64,000 nt of DNA from Fumia sp045645505 (lineage in GTDB: Bacteria > Bacillota > Clostridia > Oscillospirales > Ruminococcaceae). This document shows positions 43,730 to 51,766 of this stretch, one piece after another (position 1 is the stretch's first letter; each line of letters starts with the position of its first letter). Where the stretch lies: assembly GCA_045645505.1 (NCBI GenBank), contig JAZRIW010000018.1:62001-126000 (forward strand). Reading direction: 5' to 3'. The notes below the pieces were generated by a model. The model did no database searches and had not been told where the DNA came from. It saw nothing but the letters and a program-made list of their open reading frames with translations. A program made the position numbers and the translations under genes.

Positions 43730-43818
43730 TGGCGGAGAGAGTGGGATTCGAACCCACGGTCCCTTTCAGGATCACTGGTTTTCAAGACCAGCTCCTTAAA
43801 CCACTCGGACATCTCTCC
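43730..43818 (-). tRNA. tRNA-Ser (anticodon UGA)
   Basis: An 89-base class II tRNA: acceptor GGAGAGA with TCTCTCC, discriminator G, encoded CCA. The anticodon loop CTTGAAA gives UGA (genomic 43782-43784), reading UCA and other UCN codons. The T-arm TGGGTTCGAATCCCA is standard. It lies upstream of tRNA-Ser(GCU), 27 bases away, in one transcript. Confidence 0.96.
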
Positions 43819-43847
43819 GTGTAACCATGTTACATGGAACGTATAAC

Positions 43848-43876
43848 ATAATATCATATAAAGTTTTATTTGTCAA
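43848..43876 (-). promoter_or_regulatory. Promoter of the two tRNA-Ser genes
   Basis: On the minus strand a consensus TTGACA (43871-43876) and TATTAT (43848-43853) are 17 bases apart, ~30 bases before the first tRNA. Confidence 0.8.
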
Positions 43877-43987
43877 CAAGTTTTTAATAAAAAGACGTGA
43901 ATTTTAATTTGTCTGTAAATAAGCTTTTATTATTAAAGATACTTTATTTAAACTTTTACAATAATATGAATATTTTTAAAAAAAGAC

Positions 43988-44016
43988 TTGATTTTTTTAA
44001 AAAACTATGTTATTAT
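43988..44016 (+). promoter_or_regulatory. rpmE promoter
   Basis: TTGATT (43988-43993) and TATTAT (44011-44016) are 17 bases apart. Confidence 0.6.
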
Positions 44017-44054
44017 ACTAATTCGTAAGATGTTTTTCGAAAGAGGTGAACTAA

Positions 44055-44258
44055 ATGAAAGAAGGAATTCATCCTAACTATGAGCCCACAACTATCAAAT
44101 GTGCGTGTGGTAATGCGATTGAAACTCGTTCTACAAAGGAAAATATCAGCGTTGAAATCTGCTCCAAGTGTCATCCTTTCTTTACAGGAAAGCAGAAACT
44201 GGTTGATACCGGTGGACGTGTTGACAGATTTAAGAAACGTTTTGGTATGGATAAATAA
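44055..44258 (+). CDS. rpmE: Ribosomal protein L31 (zinc-binding form)
   Basis: L31 forms an intersubunit bridge of the 70S ribosome. The 67 aa carry the zinc-type cysteines: CACG near residues 16-18 and CSKC near 37-40. It also has the family end HPFFTGKQKLVDTGGRVDRFKKRFG. This is the C+ form, which in Bacillus is exchanged for a zinc-free paralogue under zinc limitation; no such paralogue or Zur site is seen here. GAGGTG precedes the start. Confidence 0.96.
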   Translation: MKEGIHPNYEPTTIKCACGNAIETRSTKENISVEICSKCHPFFTGKQKLVDTGGRVDRFKKRFGMDK

Positions 44259-44277
44259 TTTTATTCTTAAAGCGTTC

Positions 44278-44338
44278 AAGGCGGCTTTCAGAAATTTCAA
44301 AAAGGTAATTCTTTTTTGGGCATTCTGAAAGCTGCCTT
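44278..44338 (+). terminator. Large-loop hairpin between rpmE and yigZ
   Basis: A 16-bp stem with one G-T pair (44278-44293 with 44323-44338) encloses a 29-base AT-rich loop. CTGTTTTTG follows. It could end rpmE transcripts or structure the leader of the next gene. Confidence 0.5.
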
Positions 44339-44365
44339 ATCTGTTTTTGTGAAAAGGAGGGTAAT

Positions 44366-44989
44366 ATGAAAGACTACATTACTGTCGAGGGTTTTGCGAC
44401 TGATGAATTTGTTGAGAGAAAATCTCGTTTTATAGGATATGCAAAGCATGTAGAAACTGAAGAAGAAGCTATTAATTTTGTAAATGAAATTAAACAAAAA
44501 CATTGGGATGCTACTCATAATGTTTATGCTTATGTTTTGCGTGACGGACAGACAAGACGTTATTCTGATGACGGTGAACCGCAGGGAACTGCGGGAATTC
44601 CTACTTTGGATGTTATACTAAAAGAAAATATCGTTGACGTGTGTGTAGTGGTTACCCGATATTTCGGAGGCATACTTTTAGGCGGGGGGGGGCTTGTAAG
44701 AGCTTATTCTCAGGGGTGCAGAGTGGCATTACATGCTTGTAAAATACTGCATATGACGCCGTGCACTATACTGGAAACAGCTGTTGACTACGGATTTTAC
44801 GGTAAACTTTCATACATACTTCCAAAATATAATATAAGGACAATTGAGTCGGATTTTGGTGCAGACATTACTTTAAAACTTATGATAAAATCCGAACGAC
44901 TTGATGGGTTTTTAAAGGAACTTACTGAATTAAGCGGTGGAACTGTCACACCTTTTATACTTGAAGAAGTATATGAAGATATGGAATAA
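44366..44989 (+). CDS. YigZ/IMPACT-family protein (UPF0029)
   Basis: The 207 aa match YigZ: an N-terminal IMPACT domain (ERKSRFIGYAKHVETEEEAINFVNEIK; then WDATHNVYAYVLRDGQTRRYSDDGEPQGTAGIP near 50-83; VVVTRYFGGILLGGGGLVRAY near 95-115) and a C-terminal ferredoxin-like DUF1949 domain (~140-207). The family is widespread and of uncertain role, perhaps linked to translation or peptidase-like binding. A run of nine G's at 44684-44692 encodes part of the Gly-rich motif. AAAAGGAGG precedes the start. Confidence 0.93.
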   Translation: MKDYITVEGFATDEFVERKSRFIGYAKHVETEEEAINFVNEIKQKHWDATHNVYAYVLRDGQTRRYSDDGEPQGTAGIPTLDVILKENIVDVCVVVTRYFGGILLGGGGLVRAYSQGCRVALHACKILHMTPCTILETAVDYGFYGKLSYILPKYNIRTIESDFGADITLKLMIKSERLDGFLKELTELSGGTVTPFILEEVYEDME

Positions 44990-45067
44990 AAAAATTTTTT
45001 GTTATAAAAAGAGGATTTTTATATTTTTTTCGGTATTTATATATATGATGTATTCGGAGGGATTAAA

Positions 45068-46078
45068 TTGGATTTCAAAGAGGCTCGTTATGTAATGGAG
45101 AGGGAATTTTTTTCTCCTTATGCTGCATTTTCTTTTAATACAAAGGGCAGACGCTCTTTAGAGGAAGAATGTTCTTTGAGAACTGCTTATCAACGTGACA
45201 GGGACAGAATACTGCACTCTAATGCTTTCAGAAGATTAAAACATAAAACGCAGGTGTTTCTGGCACCAAAAGGTGACCATTACCGCACAAGGCTTACACA
45301 TACTTTAGAGGTAAGTCAGATTGCGAGAACGATTGCACGTGCGCTTAAACTTAACGAGGATTTAACCGAGGCAATTGCGTTAGGACATGATTTAGGTCAT
45401 ACTCCTTTTGGCCATGCGGGGGAGAGGGTACTTAACAGAATTTGCCCTTTTTCTTTTTATCATCATCTTCAGAGTATCAGAGTAGTGGATTTTTTAGAGC
45501 GCGACGGAAAAGGTTTAAATCTTACATATGAAGTCAGAAATGGTATAGCTTGTCACAGTAGTGGCGGAAATGATAAGGCTAAGGCAGTTACCTTGGAAGG
45601 AAGAATTGTCAGAATTTCCGATAAGGTAGCGTATCTTAATCATGATATTGAAGATGCCATAAGGGCAGAGGTCTTGAATGAACGGGATTTGCCTTTTGGC
45701 GCAGTTTATGTACTGGGACGTACAAAATCTGAGCGTATAAATATGATTATTAAATCTATCGTTGAAAACAGCAAAGATGATATAACGATGGATGATGAGG
45801 TTTTAAAGGCACATAATCAGATGAAGGATTTTATGTTTGAATATGTTTACTCTCATCCTGTTGCAAAAGGACAAGAGGGTAAGGCAGAAGCTTTAATTGA
45901 AAAGCTTTATGAATATTATAATAAGAATATCGATAAACTTCCTAAGATGTATCTTTCTTTTATGGAACGTTTTCCTAAAGAAAGGGTTATTTGTGATTAT
46001 ATAGCGGGAATGACGGATCAGTATGCTGTTAATCAGTATGAAGAGCTGTTTATTCCTAAATTCTGGACAAAGGAGTGA
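45068..46078 (+). CDS. dgt: Deoxyguanosinetriphosphate triphosphohydrolase-like protein
   Basis: An HD-domain dNTP triphosphohydrolase of 336 aa. The HD motif runs RTRLTHTLEVSQIARTIAR near residue 77 and LGHDLGHTPFGHAGE near 105, and NGIACHS near 160. The dGTPase family converts dNTPs to nucleosides, limiting pools. The start is TTG at 45068, 6 bases after GGAGGG. It precedes dnaG with a tightly packed junction, forming dgt-dnaG-rpoD, a common clostridial order of the macromolecular-synthesis operon. Confidence 0.93.
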   Translation: MDFKEARYVMEREFFSPYAAFSFNTKGRRSLEEECSLRTAYQRDRDRILHSNAFRRLKHKTQVFLAPKGDHYRTRLTHTLEVSQIARTIARALKLNEDLTEAIALGHDLGHTPFGHAGERVLNRICPFSFYHHLQSIRVVDFLERDGKGLNLTYEVRNGIACHSSGGNDKAKAVTLEGRIVRISDKVAYLNHDIEDAIRAEVLNERDLPFGAVYVLGRTKSERINMIIKSIVENSKDDITMDDEVLKAHNQMKDFMFEYVYSHPVAKGQEGKAEALIEKLYEYYNKNIDKLPKMYLSFMERFPKERVICDYIAGMTDQYAVNQYEELFIPKFWTKE

Positions 46079-46085
46079 GGTTAAA

Positions 46086-47840
46086 ACGATTCCACAAAGC
46101 TTTATTGAAACTTTGAAAATGAGTTGTGATATTGAGAGTATTATATCTTCTTATCTTCAGCTTAAAAGGGCAGGTCATAATCTCACAGGACTTTGCCCTT
46201 TTCATTCTGAAAAAACTCCTTCAATGGTTGTTTATAATGAAAGTCAGTCTTTTTACTGCTTTGGTTGTGGTGCAGGTGGAGATGTCATTTCATTTATTAT
46301 GAGAATGGAGAATCTTGATTATATTGAGGCACTGCGATTTTTGAGCGAAAAGGCAGGACTTAAGATGCCTGAAGATGGTTATGAAGATAACTCTTTGCGT
46401 ATTAAACCGGTAATATTGGAAATCAATAGATTAGCGGCTCGGTTTTTCCATGATACTTTGAAATCCGAAGCGGGAAGACCGGGACTTGAATATTTTTTAA
46501 GCAGGGGGCTTAGTAACAAAACGATAGTTAAGTATGGTTTGGGTTATGCACCTTCAGGCTGGGATAATTTAAGAAATTTTTTACGCAGTAAGGGATTTAC
46601 CGATGAGCAGATGCTTCAGGCCGCAGTGGTGAGTAAGGGAAAAAACAATTCTTGTTATGATATGTTCAGAAACAGGGTTATTTTTCCGATAATTGATCTT
46701 AAGAAAAATGTTATTGGGTTTGGCGGACGTGTGCTTGACGATTCTAAACCTAAGTATTTAAACTCTGCTGATACTCCGGTTTTTAAAAAGAGTAAGAATT
46801 TGTTTTCACTTAATTACGCAAAGAATACAGGTGAAAACAGAATTATTTTAGCAGAAGGATATATGGACGTTATTGCGATAAATCAGGCGGGTTTTGAAAA
46901 TGTGGTTGCTACTTTGGGAACTGCGCTTACTTCAGAACAGGCACGACTTATATCCTCTTATGCTAAAGAAGTTGTGATTGCTTATGACTCAGACGAAGCA
47001 GGCCGTGTTGCCACAAATCGTGCGGTATCACTTTTGGATGAGGTAGGAATTTCTACTAAAATTCTGGATATGAAGGGTGCTAAGGACCCTGATGAGTATA
47101 TTAAAAAATTTGGTGTTCAGCGGTTTAAGATGCTTTTGGATGGTGCAGGAAATGTGGTCGAATATCAGCTTTCAGTTATAAAGAAAAAGTATGATGTTTC
47201 TATTGCTGAAGGTCAGGCAGGGTATCTTTCCGAGGCAGTAAAATATCTTTCAACTGTGCAAAGTCCCATCGAGCGTGAGATATATGCGGGTGTGCTTTCA
47301 AAGGAAACCGGCGTTTTAAAGGAAACGGTTTTATCTAATATATCTTCAGCATTTAAAAGACGGGAAAATCGTGAAAAGAAAAAACAGTGGTCGAATATTC
47401 AAATGGGTAAAGATAAGTTGTTTGACCGCACTAACCCTCAAAGGACTGCACATTTGCAGATTGCTATGGCAGAGGAAGGCATAATTGCCTTTTTGTATAA
47501 ACATCAGGATTATAGAGACTATGTTTTAAATAAAATTTCCCCTGAAGACTTCATAACTGATTTAAATCGGGAAATTTTCTCTATACTTCTTAATAAATTA
47601 CAAAATAATTTAACGGTTACTTTAATGGATTTTAATCCTGAGCTTTCTTCTGAAAAACTTGCAAAATTAAGTGGTATTCTGGCTTCTTACAGTGACATTC
47701 AGATGTTAGAAAAAGCACTTAATGATTATATCGGTATTATTTTGGATCATAAGGATAAAAATGCGATGAATAAAGTAGATGAGCTTACTGATGAGGAGCT
47801 TCGTTTGCTTGCTGAAAGACTGCGAGAAAAAAAGAAGTAG
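46086..47840 (+). CDS. dnaG: DNA primase (start codon appears to be ACG)
   Basis: DnaG lays RNA primers at the fork with DnaB. It has an N-terminal zinc finger (CPFHSEKTPSM and CFGCGAGGD, residues ~40-65), a TOPRIM catalytic core with the acidic residues in LAEGYMDVIA near 259 and AYDSDEAGR near 303, and a C-terminal helicase-binding region. Homologues begin IPQ-F close to the start. Here that sequence follows an ACG at 46086-46088, 10 bases after AAGGAG (46070-46075); no ATG, GTG or TTG lies at this place. ACG to ATG is one transition. In-frame ATGs upstream (46023, 46038) lie inside dgt and lack an SD. The next downstream ATG would remove 11 residues. Confidence 0.9.
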   Translation, partial: TIPQSFIETLKMSCDIESIISSYLQLKRAGHNLTGLCPFHSEKTPSMVVYNESQSFYCFGCGAGGDVISFIMRMENLDYIEALRFLSEKAGLKMPEDGYEDNSLRIKPVILEINRLAARFFHDTLKSEAGRPGLEYFLSRGLSNKTIVKYGLGYAPSGWDNLRNFLRSKGFTDEQMLQAAVVSKGKNNSCYDMFRNRVIFPIIDLKKNVIGFGGRVLDDSKPKYLNSADTPVFKKSKNLFSLNYAKNTGENRIILAEGYMDVIAINQAGFENVVATLGTALTSEQARLISSYAKEVVIAYDSDEAGRVATNRAVSLLDEVGISTKILDMKGAKDPDEYIKKFGVQRFKMLLDGAGNVVEYQLSVIKKKYDVSIAEGQAGYLSEAVKYLSTVQSPIEREIYAGVLSKETGVLKETVLSNISSAFKRRENREKKKQWSNIQMGKDKLFDRTNPQRTAHLQIAMAEEGIIAFLYKHQDYRDYVLNKISPEDFITDLNREIFSILLNKLQNNLTVTLMDFNPELSSEKLAKLSGILASYSDIQMLEKALNDYIGIILDHKDKNAMNKVDELTDEELRLLAERLREKKK

Positions 47841-47880
47841 TCTTTAAAAAAAGGGAAATAGTAAAAAGGAGAATTTTAAA

Positions 47881-48963
47881 ATGGGTGCTGAAAAAAAGAC
47901 GACTGTCAGTGACTTAATGGAATTGGGCAGAATCAGAGGTAAACTTACAACTAAGGAAATTACTGATGCGTTAGAGGATCTTGATTTTGATATCGAACAG
48001 ATGGATAAGTTCTATGATTCGCTTGAAAATCTGAATATTGAGATTATTGAAGATTTTAATATCGAGGAAGAGCTTGATCTGGATTTGGAAAGTGGTATGC
48101 CACTGGAAGACGAAGGCGTTACAGGTGACGGTGTCAATATTGATGACCCTGTAAAGGTTTATCTTAAAGAAATAGGAAGAGTACCATTGTTGTCAAGTGA
48201 CGAGGAGATCGAACTTGCTGAAAAAATGGTGCTTGGTGATGCTGCTGCCCGTCAGAGACTTAGTGAAGCAAATCTCAGACTGGTTGTGAGTATCGCTAAA
48301 CGTTATGTAGGACGTGGTATGCAATTCCTTGATCTTATCCAAGAGGGTAATTTAGGTCTTATAAAGGCGGTTGAAAAGTTCGACCATACTAAAGGTTTTA
48401 AATTTTCAACTTATGCTACATGGTGGATTCGTCAGGCTATAACAAGGGCTATTGCTGACCAGGCGAGAACTATTCGTATTCCGGTTCATATGGTTGAAAC
48501 CATAAATCGTGTAAAGAAAGTAGGAAGCCAGCTCCTTCATAAAAACGGTCACGAGCCAAGTGTAGAAGAAATTGCAAAAGAAATTGATATGACTCCTGAT
48601 AAGGTAAGAGAAATTCTCAGAGTTTCTCAGGAACCCGTTTCATTGGAAACACCTATTGGTGAGGAAGAGGATAGTCATCTTGGCGATTTTATTCCTGATG
48701 AGGATGCACCTTCTCCTGCAGATGCAGCTTCACATACATTATTAAAAGAACAGCTCAGTAATGTTTTAGGTACTTTGACTCCGAGAGAGGAAAAGGTTTT
48801 ACGTCTTCGTTTTGGGCTTGAAGATGGCAGAAGTCGTACTCTCGAAGAGGTTGGAAAGGAATTTAATGTTACCCGTGAGCGTATAAGACAGATTGAAGCT
48901 AAGGCTTTGAGGAAACTTCGGCACCCGAGCAGAAGTAAAAAGCTTAAAGACTTTTTAGATTAA
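47881..48963 (+). CDS. rpoD: Primary RNA polymerase sigma factor (RpoD/SigA)
   Basis: The housekeeping sigma factor. The 360 aa include an acidic N-terminal region 1.1-like part (~1-80), region 1.2 DPVKVYLKEIGRVPLLS near 89, region 2 with NLRLVVSIAKRYVGRGMQFLDLIQEGNLGLIKAVEKFD and the -10 reading STYATWWIRQAITRAIADQARTIRIP near 175-205. Region 3 is in the middle, and region 4 RTLEEVGKEFNVTRERIRQIEAKALRKLRHP reads the -35. Its preferred TTGACA/TATAAT sites with 17-base spacing recur throughout this window. AAAAGGAG precedes the start. Confidence 0.97.
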   Translation: MGAEKKTTVSDLMELGRIRGKLTTKEITDALEDLDFDIEQMDKFYDSLENLNIEIIEDFNIEEELDLDLESGMPLEDEGVTGDGVNIDDPVKVYLKEIGRVPLLSSDEEIELAEKMVLGDAAARQRLSEANLRLVVSIAKRYVGRGMQFLDLIQEGNLGLIKAVEKFDHTKGFKFSTYATWWIRQAITRAIADQARTIRIPVHMVETINRVKKVGSQLLHKNGHEPSVEEIAKEIDMTPDKVREILRVSQEPVSLETPIGEEEDSHLGDFIPDEDAPSPADAASHTLLKEQLSNVLGTLTPREEKVLRLRFGLEDGRSRTLEEVGKEFNVTRERIRQIEAKALRKLRHPSRSKKLKDFLD

Positions 48964-48989
48964 TTTTTAAAAGAAAGGATAATTCAGTA

Positions 48990-49385
48990 ATGTATATAAC
49001 ATTGGAATCGGATTATGCGGTTCGAATTGTTACTTATCTTGCAAGGCAAGAAAGTCGTGTAGATGCCAAAAAAATTTCTGAAAATTCCGAAGTGACACTT
49101 CGTTTTGCACTTAAAATTCTGAGGAAATTGGTGGCAGGTAAAATTATTCGTTCTTACAAAGGTACAACAGGTGGATATGAGCTTATGAAAAAACCTTCCG
49201 AAATTTCTCTTGCTGATGTAATCGGAGCAATAGAAGGGCCTTATTGTTTCAGCCGTTGTTTAAATTCTGAAAATTTTTGTCTGAGGACAGATAAAAAACC
49301 ATGCAAAGCAAGAAAGGTTTTTGCTGATATTTCAAAAACTGTTTCTAATAAGCTTTCAAAGGTAACTTTTGATGAACTTATTTAA
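48990..49385 (+). CDS. Rrf2-family transcriptional regulator
   Basis: The 131 aa have the Rrf2 winged helix (LESDYAVRIVTYLARQ, then VTLRFALKILRKLVAGKIIRSYKGTTGGYEL). A C-terminal cysteine group CFSRCLNSENFC...KPC lies near residues 88-110, spaced much like the Fe-S ligands of IscR and NsrR. An iron-sulfur or redox-sensing role is therefore likely. It lies 26 bases after rpoD and before a terminator, so it may share the operon transcript; no ISC/SUF genes are adjacent. Confidence 0.9.
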   Translation: MYITLESDYAVRIVTYLARQESRVDAKKISENSEVTLRFALKILRKLVAGKIIRSYKGTTGGYELMKKPSEISLADVIGAIEGPYCFSRCLNSENFCLRTDKKPCKARKVFADISKTVSNKLSKVTFDELI

Positions 49386-49398
49386 AAGTTAAGAATAT

Positions 49399-49440
49399 AA
49401 AATGGACTATAGCAATTCAGCTATAGTCCATTTTTGTTTT
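49399..49440 (+). terminator. Terminator after the Rrf2 gene
   Basis: A stem of ~11-15 bp (49399-49413 with 49420-49434) has a 6-base loop, followed by T's and flanked by A's; it may also serve the convergent DUF1540 gene. Confidence 0.88.
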
Positions 49441-49456
49441 TAAAATGAGCGGGGGC

Positions 49457-49621
49457 TTATTTTTTGACAAAAGATCTGCAGTCTGTGCATTGGTCCATTG
49501 AGGGGTTTGTTTCGTGAGTGCCTACTCTGATGCGTTCCAATGCACAGTAGTTTTCAGATTGACAATGGTTTGCACATTGAGTAACCGAACATTCAATACA
49601 ATAATTTGCCTTGTTATCCAT
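49457..49621 (-). CDS. DUF1540 small cysteine-rich protein
   Basis: A 54-aa gene, ATG at 49621 with GGGAGG upstream. The sequence has seven cysteines besides Cys8: Cys11, 16, 20, 26, 45 and 48 are spaced C-x4-C-x3-C-x5-C-x18-C-x2-C, the pattern of DUF1540 metal-binding-type proteins. Many Clostridia carry several copies; the function is unknown. It ends Lys-Lys. It lies just downstream of spoIIID on the same strand, so sporulation-linked expression is possible but unproven. Confidence 0.85.
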   Translation of the reverse strand: MDNKANYCIECSVTQCANHCQSENYCALERIRVGTHETNPSMDQCTDCRSFVKK

Positions 49622-49698
49622 AAAGAATACCTCCCGTAATGAAAGAATTTGTTTTCTGCTTTCGCAGATGTTAGTATCTTTTCCTTTAAAATGAGATT

Positions 49699-49962
49699 TT
49701 ATTCATTTTCATTACGATTTTTGAGATATTTTGCTTTGGTGGCAAGTCCGCCTCTTATATGGCGTTCTTTTTTATTAATGTCAAGAATTTTTCTGACTTT
49801 TTTAAAGAGTTCCGGATTTACTTTCCTTAATCTGTCAGTAATATCTTTATGTACGGTTGATTTGGAAATTCCAAATTCCTTTGCAGTTGCGCGTACGGTA
49901 GAGTTGTGACTTATAATGTATTCTGCAAGGTCTGCACTTCTATCCCATGAAGTATAATTCAA
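49699..49962 (-). CDS. spoIIID: Sporulation transcriptional regulator SpoIIID
   Basis: SpoIIID is the mother-cell DNA-binding switch that activates or represses many sigma-E genes. The 87 aa contain the HTH TVRATAKEFGISKSTVHKDITDRL (residues ~22-45) and the basic C-terminal helix RHIRGGLATKAKYLKNR that extends into the minor groove. I place the start at TTG 49962, 8 bases after AAGAAGG (49971-49977); a GTG at 49971 overlaps the SD. Its presence supports endospore formation. Confidence 0.94.
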   Translation of the reverse strand: MNYTSWDRSADLAEYIISHNSTVRATAKEFGISKSTVHKDITDRLRKVNPELFKKVRKILDINKKERHIRGGLATKAKYLKNRNENE

Positions 49963-50056
49963 AATCAACACCTTCTTGATATCTGTTTTGATAATAGATA
50001 TGTAAAGAAGGTATAAAATATTACTTGGATTTAATTTTTAAGATATGATAAACCGC

Positions 50057-50081
50057 CAGGAAGTAGAATCCCGGCGGAAAA
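50057..50081. repeat. GC-rich hairpin upstream of the LuxR remnant
   Basis: CCGCC (from 50057) and GGCGG (to 50081) plus inner GG/CC pairs form a stem with an ~9-base loop, a GC island in an AT-rich gap. No T-run is attached. Confidence 0.5.
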
Positions 50082-50098
50082 AATATGTATTATTTTAA

Positions 50099-50740
50099 AA
50101 TTTTGATATTCATCCTTTTGAATTGATACCTGTTCTTATGGGAATAGGCGGAATAGGGTTTCTTCTGATGTATGTGGCAACAATCGTTCCATTTGTTTCA
50201 TACATATCCTGTACTCTTATTGGTATTGGTATGTTACCGTGTCAGATGCTTCCTCTTTACGGAATGGTAATAATGAAATCTCATCCGTCAAAATCTATTT
50301 CACCGATGATTGTAGGACTTGCACTTGTAGCGGTACTTGTTCAGGGGAGTATGGTTGAGATTTTAAGAAGTGCACCGACAATGCTTTACCTTACCTATGC
50401 GGTTATAATGGTTATCCTTGTTATTTTATATATGCAGGTCGAACCATTTTTCTTATTTAATTTACGCAGAAGAATAGCTGACGATATGGTGGAAAAAGAA
50501 GAAAAAGTTAAAACGGAATCTTCTTCTGAGCCTTTTTGCGCCCTTTCTCTGAAAGAAAAAGAGGTTACCGAGCTTATCTGCCTTTGTTATACTAATCGTG
50601 ATATTGCAAAGATTATGTTTATTTCTGAGCATACAGTTAAAGACCATACAAAGAAAATTTATCCCACGATGGGTGTTCATAGTCGTTTTGAACTTGCAAC
50701 TTTAGTCAGTAAATATCGTGCAGACGATAATGTAACTTAG
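50099..50740 (+). pseudogene. Truncated LuxR-type regulator with membrane domain
   Basis: The frame is open from 50099 but has no SD-linked start; the first possible starts (TTG 50123, ATG 50138) lie inside a membrane helix. What remains is four or so hydrophobic helices (~130 residues), a short charged linker, and a C-terminal LuxR HTH (LSLKEKEVTELICLCYTNRDIAKIMFISEHTVKDHTKKIY). Intact relatives in Clostridia and Eggerthella-type actinobacteria have a ~12-helix MFS-like domain before the HTH, so about half the membrane domain seems lost. A short membrane-tethered regulator made from a poor start cannot be ruled out. Confidence 0.65.
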
Positions 50741-50796
50741 TCTGTATCTTTTTCATATAATAAAGTATTACAAAATAATTATCAGAAGGAGATACA

Positions 50797-50970
50797 ATGA
50801 ATGCCTGTCAATTAACTGCATCAATTACTGCAGTTGCAAATATAATTTCAAGTAAATTAAGTGTTGAAGAGGTAACCCTGCTTGCAACTGTTTTAGTGCA
50901 ATTGGGAGATACACTTGCCACGATTGCAACAGGGAGAGCGATATGTGAAACAAAAAATGATAAACTTTAA
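50797..50970 (+). CDS. DUF6774-like small protein
   Basis: A 57-aa gene with ATG at 50797, well placed behind AGAAGGAGA. The product, MNACQLTASITAVANIISSKLSVEEVTLLATVLVQLGDTLATIATGR and on, is helical and Ala/Leu/Thr-rich, with Cys4 and Cys50. It matches the short uncharacterised clostridial proteins I know as DUF6774. No function is known. It converges with the DUF421 gene, only 2 bases separating their stops. Confidence 0.75.
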   Translation: MNACQLTASITAVANIISSKLSVEEVTLLATVLVQLGDTLATIATGRAICETKNDKL

Positions 50971-50972
50971 AG

Positions 50973-51653
50973 TTAATTTACACTAAATAATGTGAGATTA
51001 TTGTTTTCATCGCATATTCCTAAATATATTTCTTTTGCTTTGTTATATTTTTGCTTTTTTAATTGTTTATCAAGCCATGTTAAATCAAGACCAAGTCTTT
51101 TTAAATTTTCATGTAAAATACGGCCATCCATAATAATTTCAGTGCATATTTTTGCCTTTTTTGGAATTATATTCATATCTTCAGGGGTAAGCGGTCTTTT
51201 TTCACTTTTTGGCAGTATGGTAAGTCTGCCGTTATATTCAAATATTGCAGTTTCAATATCATTTATATTAAAATATCCTTCCTGTCTGCATAAAACCATA
51301 AATTCAGAAAGCTCAAGCTTTGCTTTTTTCATATTTTTACGATACAATTTTCCGTTATCCATAACAATTGTGGGAGTACCATTTATATATTTACGGGTTT
51401 TTGGAAATTTGTGAGCAAGTATTGTAAGACTTATTGCAACAGCACCATAAATTACCATTGCAATAAGAGGTTTCCATGGGGTTTCTAATTCTGTTGCGAG
51501 TTCAGCGGCAATTGAACCTATGGTAATACCTGTAATGTAATCAAAAAAGTCGAGTTGGGCTATTTGCTTGTGTCCCATTATTTTTGCTATTATAAATAAT
51601 GATACTACCGATAATAAAGAGGTTAAAATGACTTTAATAAGTTCCAACTTCAA
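50973..51653 (-). CDS. DUF421 (YetF-like) membrane protein
   Basis: The 226 aa have three N-terminal membrane helices (~5-85) and a cytoplasmic DUF421 domain. Landmarks are AKIMGHKQIAQLDFFDYITGITIGSIAAELA near 24-54 and FMVLCRQEGYFNINDIETAIFEYNGRLTI near 118-146. YetF-like proteins of Bacillus are spore or membrane proteins of unclear role, and relatives are upregulated in sporulation. The start is TTG 51653 behind AAGGAAG. Confidence 0.88.
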   Translation of the reverse strand: MKLELIKVILTSLLSVVSLFIIAKIMGHKQIAQLDFFDYITGITIGSIAAELATELETPWKPLIAMVIYGAVAISLTILAHKFPKTRKYINGTPTIVMDNGKLYRKNMKKAKLELSEFMVLCRQEGYFNINDIETAIFEYNGRLTILPKSEKRPLTPEDMNIIPKKAKICTEIIMDGRILHENLKRLGLDLTWLDKQLKKQKYNKAKEIYLGICDENNNLTLFSVN

Positions 51654-51710
51654 ATCACTTCCTTTTTGTTAGTATGTACTGTAATTTATTTATTTATTAT
51701 ATAAATTGAA

Positions 51711-51752
51711 AAATCCTGAAAGTCACATAAATAGTGACTTTCAGGATTTTTT
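51711..51752 (-). terminator. Terminator of the DUF2130 gene
   Basis: A perfect 16-bp stem (51711-51726 with 51734-51749) with a 7-base loop and T-runs on both outer sides. Confidence 0.9.
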
Positions 51753-51766
51753 AATATTTTTAAAAA

